From NCBI RefSeq assembly GCF_031755915.1, contig NC_083381.1, positions 1,624,501 to 1,688,500 of the forward strand: a DNA stretch of 64,000 nt, written 5' to 3'. The notes beneath the pieces are model-generated. The model saw only the letters and a program-made list of their open reading frames with translations. It made no database searches and was not told the DNA's origin. The DNA is from Ziziphus jujuba. Lineage: Eukaryota > Streptophyta > Magnoliopsida > Rosales > Rhamnaceae. Of the stretch, positions 24,071 through 34,526 are shown piece after piece. A program made the translations under genes and the position numbers. Numbering within the stretch: the first letter of the stretch is position 1; each line of letters begins with the position of its first letter.

Positions 24071-24705
24071 TGTTGTCTTTGTGACTTTAAATTCTTGTTT
24101 AAGAAGCTTGGAAGTAATGGTGAATATAAGGAGCTGATGGGATGATGTTTGGTGATGAAGTGAAGAGGAAGGAAGCAAAGAAAACAATAAGAAAAAGGAG
24201 AAAGGTAGCAGACTGTACCTAGGTGTTTTTTCTTGTATCTGATATATGAAATTACTATTTTGCCCCTCTTTAATGATATGTAAGCCTAGGGCTTCATACC
24301 CAAAAAGGGTGAGACTAGAAAAACAGATATAGTGATATTTTTATTCTGGTTTTAGTGAGAGAAACAGAGTGTTTATTTCTTCACACATAAACCCATTAAA
24401 GGTGCCATGCTCTTGGTAATTAAGCTTGTAATCTCTTTAAGTCAATGAAGATTATCATCTCCTTACTTGCCTGTGGATATGGATTATCTTAATCAAACCA
24501 CGTAAAACTTTTTGTGTCTTTCTCTCTCTCTCTCTCTCCCCCCTCTTATATTTATGTGCTTGTCTTTCTCTCTTTAGATTTTTCATTGGGTTTTCTTGTG
24601 GAATCATCTATTGCATCTATATTTGCTTGATTGCGAACTGGTTGTGGATTGTCTGCTGCTTGTGGGTATATATATTACTTGCTATACACAGGTTATATCT
24701 CAACA
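24071..24705 (+). repeat. Copia A 3' LTR
   Basis: This 635-bp LTR runs TGTTG...CAACA, is preceded by a purine tract and is followed by the target duplication GCTTT at 24,706-24,710. Confidence 0.95.
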
Positions 24706-24849
24706 GCTTTGAATAAGTAGTGCTTATGTTTCATGAAATATAATCACCAAACATAAAGCAAGTTGTTAGTATGGCTATAGCTTTAGTAAAAGCAAAACTC
24801 AGTTGTTTCTCGATTTGGCTACCTATTAAAAGAAATCAAGGAAGCTTAC

Positions 24850-25070
24850 TTCAAATGGGTCTTCTTTACTACCTTAAGGTCTTGCGTATACAAAGTCCCT
24901 TAACAAAACGAAGGGGTGGTTCTCAAGAACAGAATCAATCTTAAACTCTACAAAGGTTCTATCATCTTGCTCATCATTTTCATTGACATGTTTATGCTTA
25001 TCACTTCTTTTAGAAGTTTTAGCTTTTTGCAACTCAGTATCACACTTTTCATTTCAAATTTGCTCCATTT
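24850..25070 (-). pseudogene. SDE3-like helicase copy 1, exon 2 (frameshifted)
   Basis: This is homologous to the 225-bp exon 35,925-36,149 of copy 2. The acceptor is GAGTCAG followed by AAATGGAGC and the donor is GTAAGC, both positions conserved. The copy 1 exon is 221 bp, so the frame is lost; the first break follows KWSKFEMK, where a base is missing relative to copy 2. In the family this segment lies between the LPLYEIP-type region and the helicase core. Confidence 0.82.
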
Positions 25071-25456
25071 CTGACTCAAACAAAATCATAAATAATATAA
25101 ACCACAAAGTAGTATCAAAAACAATCTAAAAGACATAACTAACTTGCCAACCTATATCATGCATTTGTACATTCAATTGTGATATTGTTTCGGTTCTAAA
25201 GGTACAATGAAGTAACAAGACAACACTAAAAGAGACACCAAAATCTCTTTTAATTGCAAACATATTGCATTTTGTGAAACTAAAGCAATTCATCGCATCG
25301 TAACCAAACAAAAAAGAAATTGATCGAATTTATAATATATATATATATATATATATGAACAATAAGTAATCCTATTATTAAATTAGTCAATATATAAAAT
25401 ATTAACTAGCTAAAAAATTGTCAATATAAGAAGGTATACAAATCAATTATGCATAC

Positions 25457-27220
25457 CTCAAAGTAATACTCTTCAGCATATAACTGAGCACAAAAGTAAT
25501 CGTTGTATATCAAGGGAGGCTGAGGCTTTTTCAAAATCTATTTCTTCATCAAATCTTTCATAACCTCAGGAACCATGTACAAATGTTGTCAACCTTTTTC
25601 AATCCATATATAATATGCCTTTCCTTGTTGATATGTTGATTCGGCTGAGCTTCACAAAGAGTGGGCTTAAATGTCAGAAGCTTTCAGGGAGAGGGAGTTG
25701 GTGATTCATTGAATAAAAATGGAGAAAATGGGGGAGATGGATTTGGTAAAGAACTTTGGGGACTACTTGTCCATATTTGGTATGAATTGGATTAGGTTGG
25801 TTCAAATGGAAATATTGGGGCTTTAGGAATTATTGACATAGGGAGTGAACTCTTTTCTGACCCACATATAATTTTCCTTCTTCTTCATTTTTTGATCTGT
25901 CGCATTTAAAGGAGATTCATGAAAAAGGGTCTTTAAGTTTAGAAGCTTTTGGGAAAAAGGACTTAATGAAGATGGAGATGGAGATGGAGATGGAGATGGA
26001 GAAGGAGTTAAAGGTCCATTGAATGAAAATGGAGAAGATGGGGATGGTTGAGTTGAAGTTTGTGGTACCATAAAGGAAGATGAGGATGGTGGTATAGATG
26101 AAGAACTATGGAGACTAGACCATGTTTGGCAGGAACTTGATTGGGATAGTCTAGATGAAGAACTTTATGGACTTTGCCATGTTTGGGATGGCACAGATGA
26201 TGAAGAACTTTGGAGATTTTTCCATGTTTGGGATGAACTTGATTGGGATGGTATAGATGATAAAGACCTTTGGGGACATTGCCATGTTTGGGATGGTATA
26301 GATGATGAAGAACTTAGGAGACTTTGCTCTGTTTAGGATGAACTCTATTGTGTTGGTATAGATGATGAAGAAATTTGGAGACTTTGCAATGTTTGGAATG
26401 GTATAGGTGATGAAGAAGTTAGGAGACTTTGCCATGTTTGGGATGAACTTGATTGGGATGGTCTGATAAAGAAATTTAGGGACTTTGCAATGTTTAGGAT
26501 GGTGTAGATGATGAAGAACTTAGGAGACTTTGTCTTGTTCGGGATGCACTTGATTAGGATGGTATGGATGATGAAGAAATTTGGGGACATCGCCATGTTT
26601 GGGATGATATAGATGACAAAAAACTATGGAGAATTTGCCATGTTTAGGATGAACTTGATTAGGATGGTATAGATGATGAAGAAATTCGGGAACTTTGGAA
26701 TATTTGAGATGGTATAAATGATGAAGAAACTTCGGAGACTTTGCCTTATTTGAGATGAACTTGATTGGGATGATATAAATGATGAAGAACTTAGGAGATT
26801 TTGCCTTGTTTGGTATGAACTTGATTGGAATGGTATAGAAGATGAAGAAATTGGGCAATTTGCAATGTTTGGGATGGTCTAGCGGATGAAGAACTTAGGG
26901 GATTTTGGCTTGTTTTGGATGAACTTGACTAGCCGGATGGTATAGATGATGTAGAACTTAGGAGACTTTCCATTGTTTTGGATGAACTTGATTGTGATGG
27001 CATGGATGAAGAAGAAATTTGAGGACTTTGCAATGTTTAGGATGGTTTAGATGATGAAGAACTTTGGAGACTTTGCCATGTTTGGGATGAATTTGATTGA
27101 GGTGGATTAGATGAAGAGCTTTGGAGACTGTGCATGTTTGAGATGACTTAACCTGGGTGGTTCAAGTAAACAACTTTCAACAACAAGAAGACGTTGCGAC
27201 AAATCAAGAAAGAAAGACGT
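25457..27220 (-). pseudogene. SDE3-like helicase copy 1, exon 1 (expanded Ser/Pro linker)
   Basis: The 3' part matches the exon 1 end of copy 2: donor GTATGC at 25,451-25,456, then a KNATNQ-like NATDQKMKKKENYMWV segment near 25,870-25,930. The Pro/Ser-rich piece 25,823-26,071 includes a PSPSPSPSPSP tract. The middle (about 26,097-27,160) is a minisatellite derived from linker codons (SQTWQS-type). At the 5' end the position of the copy 2 start codon (ATGTCTTTC) reads ACGTCTTTC at 27,220, so the start is lost, and frames change repeatedly. The exon is 1.76 kb against 0.74 kb in copy 2, almost all from repeat expansion. Confidence 0.75.
26097..27160 (-). repeat. Minisatellite from linker codons, about 20 units
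   Basis: Each unit contains a form of GATGAAGAACTTTGGAGACT followed by TTGCCATGTTTGGGATG. Distances between successive GATGAAGAA anchors are mostly either about 44-46 or about 56-62 bases and tend to alternate, giving a higher-order period near 104. On the minus strand units encode SQTWQSLQSSSSIPSQ-like peptide. Copy 2 has about one such unit (37,330-37,390). Confidence 0.85.
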
Positions 27221-27830
27221 GGATAAGTCTTCTACCTGTAATGTATGCAAGTGGATAATTTTGTTAAACATTAGGACTATGTTTGTTTGCCACGAAAGAG
27301 AGAAGGAAAATAAAGTACATCCACCAACTAAAATGGCAATATTAATTTGATTGAACTTTAAAGGTTTTATTAAGTTTTAAAAATCATTTTCCAAATAACC
27401 CAAATCCAATGAAGGAATGGATGAGTCTTCTAGCTCTAGTGCAATGCAAGCACATATTTTTGTTAAACTCTAGGACTCTGTTTATTTGGTTGACGAGAAA
27501 AGCGAGAAGGAAAAATAAACTACATTTGCCAACAAAAACAGCAATGTTTGATGCATCTCTGAAGGTTTTTTTCTTAGTTTCAAAAACCATTTTCCTATTA
27601 ACCAAGATCTAAACTTTCTTTGGGAAGGAGTAGTAACTAGTGAGTGTACTTATTATGCTCTTCCTTTGCATGCTTGATCTTTGTTTCTCAGCAACCAAAC
27701 ACGCAGTTTTAACAAAATTATGTTAAAAATAAAAATTATCATTTGCAATAATCCATACCAACCCAAGGAAAGAACTTCCATTACGAAATGGTAATTTCAA
27801 CGAAAAGATCATTAAAAAAATGCTGCAAAA
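27221..27830 (-). repeat. Duplicated 5' flank of SDE3-like copy 1
   Basis: The stretch 27,221-27,390 upstream of the lost start is repeated, diverged, at 27,405-27,612 (shared GGATGAGTCTTCTAG, AATTTTTGTTAAAC and ACCATTTTCC). It is repeated again at 31,034-31,260 beside the third copy. The continuation 27,636-27,830 is related to 33,210-33,360 (CCATACCAACCCAA..AAATGGTAATTTC). This is decayed promoter or 5' UTR sequence of a duplicating gene family. Confidence 0.6.
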
Positions 27831-29616
27831 TAAACAGAAAAGCTAAAAGTAAACGTGAAAAAATGGTTTATCACCTAATAATTATTCTCGTCGATCCAAT
27901 CTCTAATCAGCCCATAATTAAAGAATGCTTAACCTGCATGTGTGCTTATGCTTTGCCAGCGAATGGGTCCCTTTTGAAGAAAAACAAAAATTTAAGATAT
28001 TTAAAAATATCAAAATATGGTAATGTTCATTGACCACAATTTTTTTATTTGACGAAGTGATTTATTTGGTTGGAACCGAAAAAAAAAAAAAGTACTTTAT
28101 TCTCTTCGGAATTATAAAAACTTTTTTTTTTCTATTACATTAAATAACTTTCAACCAAAAAACTAATAATAATTTAAAAAACAAGTAAATAAAGTAAAAC
28201 AGATATATAGTCATTTTATGGCCTTCGAACAAATTATATCATCAAGATGGCAATCAATTATTGACAAAAGTAAGACGATTGATTTGATATCGCGGGAAAC
28301 AAACATATATTTATGGTATTCCGTATCATACAATGTTTTGTTTCTTTCTTTATATTTATTACAGTAGAATTTACAAACAATATTGATCCCATATCGTCCG
28401 GTAATTATTTCCAATGGCGGAGGAAAACTTACATGCAATGTTTTTTTCCCTTTTTTTTTTTTTGTTTTTTAAATAAAATTTACAAACAACGTTAATACCA
28501 TATAATTCGATAATTATTCGCAACATCATAAAAATGTTAAAATAAAATTTGTAAGTCTCACTTAATATTTATTGAGTATCCGAGTGATTTGTGGCACAAC
28601 ATCATCATTACGACAGTTATATATAAGTTTATCTCATCTTGACGAACTTATTAGTTATTAGTGGTGATAGACCATTTTTCATATCTATTTTTTGTTCTTT
28701 CTTGGGAGCCAATATTGCCATGGGACTCGATGAGAATTTAATGGTAAATTAATTTTGAGAATTTTTTTTTTTTTGGGGTTCTATTCACACATTAAAAATG
28801 GTATAAAGACCACATTTTTAATAATTTTTTATATTAAAAAAAATACTAATTGATAGAAGTTTAGACACATCTTTAAACACTAAAACAAATATAGTATAGG
28901 TTATTTATATTAGATTAATATCATCCATGTTAAGTATACTGTATTTTTAACAACGGATGAAAATATAAATTATATAAATATGAGGAATGTATGCACTCCT
29001 ATGGGCAAACCAATATCGTTTAGGTTAAATTCAAATTGTATAAACAAGAAGAATGGTGCACTCCAATATATATACAAACAAGGCAAATCTATATTGTATG
29101 TTTTACATATATTGTGTTATTAAAGATAAAATTGACATATTTAATTAGTATAGAAAATAAAAATAAGATTTAATAAGATATATGTGGAATATAATGTGCC
29201 TAATAATTTTTTAGTGTAAATAAAATCACCTTCTTTGTTTTTTGGTTAAAATTTTCGTATGGAGAATTACACTTATAACTTTTATTTTTCCCATGGAGAC
29301 ATTCCAATGGTAATAAGTGATGACCGAATTCGAATTCTCCACTTCACTATAAAAAATAAAAAAACAAGGACAAAACAAAACAAATAACAAATAAAAACTT
29401 TATTTTCTTTTTATTAATTTTGAGATAGTTTGGAGGTGCAAGCACATCTGCTGTTCCTTTAACCAATGTGACTGTCATATGTGCTATCCTTAACTCCTCA
29501 CCCTCATCTTTTTCCTGAGTTGATATTTCAGAGATGGCTTTTTAACCGATGGTGGTGTTCGTTCTTTTCAGCTTTCATAATATATATATATATATATATA
29601 TATATGGCGTGTGTGG
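27831..29616. other. Intergenic DNA, no gene seen
   Basis: A/T-rich with poly-A and poly-T runs. Short frames at 28,211-28,495 and 29,481-29,708 have no family signature; the second runs into a TA microsatellite (29,580-29,605). Confidence 0.6.
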
Positions 29617-29736
29617 TATGCAGAACCGCACCAAAGGCGATTTTTTATAAGAAAATGCATCGGCTTTACTGTGTTTGTATAGCAGTAAAGGCAATGTTTT
29701 TTTTTTAAAGCATCGCCTTTGGTGCGGATCTGCATG
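29617..29736. repeat. Palindromic hairpin unit within TA microsatellites
   Basis: Left arm 29,617-29,642 (GCAGAACCGCACCAAAGGCG) and right arm 29,711-29,736 are inverted copies over 26 bases with about three mismatches. Between them, 29,655-29,671 and 29,683-29,697 (GGCTTTACTG / CAGTAAAGGC) form a second, inner stem. The unit is far more GC-rich than its surroundings and TA repeats flank it on both sides. It could be a MITE core or a transcribed hairpin; the sequence alone does not decide. Confidence 0.7.
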
Positions 29737-30741
29737 CGGACTTTCTATACTGTAGCATTGCCCATATATATATATATATATTATATTGATATACATATAT
29801 ACGAATTTGATATATGATAAGATATTATAAATGACTTATGAAAAACAATAGTCATTCATAACCATCAAATCATACAGATTTAATATATGTTCCTTTTTAT
29901 AATTATCAAAATTGTATATATATATATATATATTTGCTATAAAAAAAAATCAAGTTCATTTCATAACATGAAAATGTGAGGTAGATTGGCCATTGTAGAG
30001 CAAACTTGACCCTATAAAATGTTATTAGGCATTAAATTCTCATGTTATGGAGTGAATATAATTCTATATATGTATCATGCAGCTATTTATAAAGACAGTG
30101 ATTTTTATAACATCAATATGTCATTGGAAGACAATAGTTATCAAAACTTATGGTCAATATATTACATAAAGAGAGACAATGTTTAATAGTTGTCTTTGCA
30201 TGTACACATTAAAATGGTGTATATTCGCACCATAAAAAATTTGTATATATTATATATATTTTAGAAAGGACTTTCTTGATATTTTTTGTTGCCTTAATTT
30301 GAAGATTTTAAAATAATGTTTTCACTATCATTCCCATTTTAGATTTTGTCTATGCGTAAAAAATATATACATGTTTATCTTTATATATATTTTGATTAAT
30401 ATATATATATATATATATATATTGGTAAATATTTAAGTTCGAGTATCTTTGAAGGATATTTCATGGGTACTTATTTACAATTAATTCCTAGAAATATGCT
30501 ATGATCGAGTTTGTATAAATGTAAATCTATGAAAATTTATCTATCTTCATTAATTAATTAAAAGTTATGGAAATTTTGGATAAATACATAATATTATCAA
30601 TATTGGAGATTTTATTAAAGATTTTAACTATCAGGATATAGCCTATCAAATTTTTGAGTTATCGAAAAACCCAGTTAGCAAAAAACCGGGTTGGATCAAG
30701 TTTCCCCAAATTTGGATTTCCCAATCCGATGCCATTCCTAT
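29737..30741. other. Intergenic DNA, no gene seen
   Basis: A/T-rich with TA microsatellites at 29,764-29,780, 29,917-29,932 and 30,402-30,422. No coding signal was recognised. Confidence 0.6.
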
Positions 30742-31033
30742 TCATCAAATCTTTCATAGCCTCGCGAAACATGTACAAACGTGGTGAATCCTTTTTCAAG
30801 TACTTTTGCCTTTCCTTTTGATTTGTTGCATACTTGAGGGAGATTCTCTGCCAAAAATAGGCTTAGGAGGAAGGTTTGGTTTTGGTAATGAAGATGGAGA
30901 AATAATATTGGTAATTTAGGTGAGAAAGAAGAAAATTTAAGGACGTTGGATTGGTCATGTTCAGTATGAACTTGGTTGGGGAAGAACTTCCAGTGCCAAG
31001 AAGGCTCTCCAACAAATCAACAGAGGAAGACAT
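30742..31033 (-). pseudogene. SDE3-like copy 3, exon 1 fragment
   Basis: It starts MSSSVDLLESLLGTGSSSP (ATG at 31,033-31,031), aligning with MSFIRDFLQWLIGSDQSSSP of copy 2. After a stop near 30,863 the same frame reads KYATNQKERQKYLK and FREAMKDLMN, aligning with the KNATNQEG and PEDKKDLIK positions of copy 2. The Ser/Pro linker between the two blocks is very short here. Homology ends at about 30,742, and exons 2 and 3 were not found nearby, so it is a truncated relic. Confidence 0.7.
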
Positions 31034-31260
31034 GGATGAGTCTTCTAGCTGTAATGCATGCAAGCAGATATTTTTGTTAAGTGCTAGTACTCTTCCAAGA
31101 GAATATGAAGGAAAATTTTCTACTCTACATTTTAATTTTGAATTTTTGAGAGTGGAAAAATAAAGTACATAAAAGATTTAACCAACAAATTAGCATAGTT
31201 TTGGTTGAACTTTAGAGGGTTTGCTAAGTTACAAAAACCATTTTCCAGATTGGTAAGTGA
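31034..31260 (-). repeat. Duplicated 5' flank beside SDE3-like copy 3
   Basis: Related to 27,221-27,390: shared GATGAGTCTTCTAGCTGTAA, GTTAAG, AAAATAAAGTACAT, TTGAACTTTA and CCATTTTCC in the same order. The homologous flank resumes at about 33,210, so 31,260-33,200, including the NFD6-like gene, lies between two parts of a once contiguous flank. Confidence 0.6.
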
Positions 31261-31540
31261 TATGCTTTTACATTTACAGTACGGGACAGAACTATCCCAT
31301 GGTCTAAGGGCCATAGCCCCAGAGGTTTTTAATTTTTTCTTTGGCTTTTTGAATTTTTTGGGTTTAATTTCATTTAGAATCCCTCAAATTTATTATAATT
31401 ACAGATATTACTTTTAGTTTTAATATAATTTTATTTACTTCACTTGCCATTAAACTGTTCCATTAAATTTATCTGCAAATGGATAATAAAGTAATTTTAG
31501 ATTAATTAATGTTCAAGTCACAATTATATATATATATATT

Positions 31541-31573
<33 letters not shown>

Positions 31574-31891
31574 TGGAATCTGATTATTGCATAGAAGATT
31601 CGAACTAATGGATGATAAAGTCATCTTCCCATATCTTTAATTACCAAGCACCCTCTGTACAGAGCCTCTCTCTCTCTCGCTCTCTCTCTCTCACACGCAC
31701 ACACTCTGCCCAACAATTTATATTGCCCCATTTGGGAGCAGAAAAAATGCAAACAAATACATTTCAGGTGATCATGTTGCAAGAAAAATGGCATATTTAA
31801 ACAGCTAGCTTAATAGACCATATAAACAACTAGAAAATGGCAGTATTATTACTGAATTGAATTTCAATTCCAAGTAAAAAGAGAGGAATAC

Positions 31892-32321
31892 CTTCAGGAG
31901 TCCAACCGTAGGAGCGGCGAGAGATGGAGAGCATCGAAGTGAGCAACGCAGAGGCAGTGGCGGTGTGATAAGGAAGCATCGATTCCACGCAGCAGCAGCT
32001 CATCTCCACAAGCAACCTTTTTATTTTTATTTTTTCTTATTCGACCATTAACAAACACACACTAAGCACAATCCGAAGTCATACATGATGATTGATAAAT
32101 AACGAAATGAAATTGTGTTCGAGATGTGTTACCTAAACATACGATTAGAGAGGGGATTTTGGTTCATGTTTTGTTTGGGGATGCGAAATGGAGAAGAAGG
32201 CGCTACGGGATTTTGGTTCATGTTTTGGTTTGGATCTGCCTCCATTAATGAACCTCGAAGCTACGGCGCTACGGGACCTTGCGGATCTGATGACGGACCT
32301 GGTAGCAGAGAAGCACGTCAT
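31892..32321 (-). pseudogene. NFD6-like small mitochondrial protein gene with frame conflict
   Basis: Exon 2 (31,892-32,016) encodes [20 protein letters not shown] followed by [20 protein letters not shown], which I recognise as the conserved core of small plant proteins annotated as NUCLEAR FUSION DEFECTIVE 6-like and thought to be mitochondrial. It is bounded by an AAAAAG acceptor (32,017-32,018) and a GAAG|GTATTC donor. Exon 1 (32,133-32,321) starts at an ATG in good context (GCCACCATGACG) and reads MTCFSATRSVIRSARSRSAV, an Arg/Ser-rich mitochondrial presequence. The part that must join exon 2 in frame (APSSPFRIPKQ...PLSNRMFR, donor TTTAG|GTAACA) is in the +1 frame, and the ATG frame stops at TAA inside it. 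A roughly 54-bp internal duplication (CAAAACATGAACCAAAATCCC twice) coincides with the break. Exon 3 was not identified. It may be a pseudogene, a recent frameshift or an assembly error. Confidence 0.6.
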
Positions 32322-32399
32322 GGTGGCTGGAATTGCTTGTAGTAATGGTTTTTGGCGTTGGGGGTTTTGGCTTTGTGGGGGCTTAGGGAAATAAAGGTA

Positions 32400-34526
32400 T
32401 TAATGTTATTGTAATATGCTACATAGGAAAGAAAATAAATTTGAACGGATGAATCACTCCGTAAAGGTGATGATTGAAATTTTATAAACTATTTTGTATT
32501 TTTGTTTAATTTGAAGGGGTATAGCTAGAATTTTTCCAATTTTTTAACATAATAGTTGTATAATTGTTTTAAATAATACATTTGGTCCCTCTAAATTGAA
32601 GTACATTATCTATATAAATTATTTTTTATTCCAAATTACAATATTTACTTTTTGTTATTAATTAGAATTTGTTTTACATCATAATTAGAAAATTTAGTTA
32701 AAGTAATGAAAATTTTGATATTAATTTTTTATTTATGGTATGGAAAATTATTAATGTTATTTCCTTTTATGATTTATACTTATTTTAGATAGTATCTTGT
32801 AAAATTTTCATCTTTTATTACTTTGTTTTTCAGTTTATTATTAATACTTTGTCTTAAATTATATTTTTATTTGATTATCATATTTTTTTAAACAAATATT
32901 TTAGTTTTTTTACATGGTATCAATTTTTTTCACTAAAGTATATTCTCTTATATGATTTGAACAGACTTATCTAAATGTTAAAATAAAAGATTATATGAAA
33001 TTTTATAAAAACTAGTTATTAATTTATTAGGGATTATAAACATAGTAGAAAAACTGTATCATCAATAACAATTTGAACATTTAAAACAAGAATTGTAACT
33101 TAATTTGAACATTCAAAAAAAAAAAGAAAAAAAGAAAAAAAACCACCCCCAAAGATAGAATCCTGGTTTTGCTCCTGCCTACACTAAAAATAAATAAAGA
33201 ACCAAAATCTAACTAGTAAATGTACTTGTACTCTTTGTTTGCATGTTTGATATTTGATTACGTAGAATAAAGGTCACCTGTCACCACATGCAATACATAT
33301 AATTCATATCAACCCAATAAATAAAGGAATCACTGACAAATGGTAATTCGAAGATCTTTTTTTAAATGTATTTGCTACCTTCTAGAGTGGGCAAACTTTA
33401 GGATATTTGTTTTATATATATATATATATATATATTGCATTTAATAATATTTAAATTTTAGAAAAATTGCATTTTGGTGACAAATATTTAAATATACCAG
33501 AATTGTAACAGTTTATCCATTTTTTACATTAATTTTTATTTTTTGTTTTAGACTATTTTGCGATGAATTACTGATAAAATGAAAAAAAACAAATGGATTT
33601 AATGTCAAAAATAGATAAACTAAATATTTCGGTTAGCATTTAATGGCCAATATGTTAAAATTATCCCCAAAAAATATTTAAGCCAAAAAAAAAAAAATTG
33701 ATATTATTTTTGTAATAAATAATGAAAATGATAAAATTGAGATTAAAAAAAAAAACCATCATAATTAACTCTTAACAATTGATTAACAGGAGGTTTCAGA
33801 AAATTCATAATCATAGGCCACTAGCCTCAAGATGTGTTTAAGGAAAAAGAAAGAAAGTCTCAGTGTGGTTATCCTAAACTAATGTTACTCTTCCACCAAA
33901 AATAAAAATAATAAAAAAAAAAAACCAAAACAACAACCAAAAAAAAAAAAAAGGAGGAAAATATTGTTATTCACTTATTCTACCATTTTTTTTTTGAGTT
34001 TTTATTTACTCTGTTGTATGTCTCAAATCCCGTAATTTAATAATGCCCTCTTGGTAGTCAGATTAAAAAAATATTATTAAAATTTTACATGATTTCTAAG
34101 AATCTATAATTAAATTGGATGAAAATGGATTTGGATACTCTACCATTTCCCAGGAAATAAATGACTTGAAGGTAAGCAGTTCTTGTATGTACCATAAGCA
34201 CTGTAAGAATCTTAGGTGAAATATATAAGGCATACAAACCACATCTTTTAATTAATTCATATAAAAAAAGAAAGTTCCTTAAAAACAATAAAAATAAAAA
34301 ATAAAAAACCTAGTTTTTAAGTTAAAAATTGTCTCAACAGAAGAAGAAAAAGTGGAGGAATTAAAAAATTAAATCAATTTTGGAGTTCAGTTGGTATGCA
34401 ACAGAAAAAAAAAAGGCAAAATGAAAAGAAAAGTATTCTTTGGCAAACCAGCATAAAGTACAATTTTACATGTCCTGTTCAGAAATAAGCAAACTAAATC
34501 CAACATAATCATAGAATGCTACAGCT
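32400..34526. other. Intergenic DNA and 3' flank of SDE3-like copy 2
   Basis: No gene seen. A/T-rich with several A-runs (33,113-33,142, 33,680-33,697, 33,912-33,953) and a TA microsatellite at 33,415-33,435. 33,210-33,360 is related to 27,636-27,830. About 34,380-34,526 is the 3' flank shared with copy 1. Confidence 0.6.

Larger units (their letters stand above)
9590..24705 (+). mobile_element. Copia A: Ty1/copia LTR retrotransposon (hosts gypsy A)
   Basis: Two 635-bp direct LTRs (9,590-10,224 and 24,071-24,705) begin TGTTG and end CAACA. They are flanked by a perfect 5-bp target duplication GCTTT (9,585-9,589 and 24,706-24,710). A Met-tRNA primer site follows the 5' LTR and a purine tract AAGGTGAAGAAA precedes the 3' LTR. 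Coding order is gag, protease, integrase, reverse transcriptase, RNase H, as expected for copia. Removing the internal gypsy insertion leaves about 5.4 kb, a normal size. Several internal stops and frameshifts make it non-autonomous. The LTRs differ from each other by several percent by eye, so it is clearly older than the gypsy inside it. It sits in the intron between exons 2 and 3 of SDE3-like copy 1, in opposite orientation to that gene. Confidence 0.95.

Noticed and set aside
26097..27160. Array of regularly spaced repeats that could look CRISPR-like
   Set aside because: Units are contiguous degenerate tandem copies without unique spacers, derive from helicase linker codons and lie in plant nuclear DNA.
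29481..29708. 75-codon plus-strand frame
   Set aside because: It crosses a TA microsatellite and the hairpin arm; the peptide is low-complexity.
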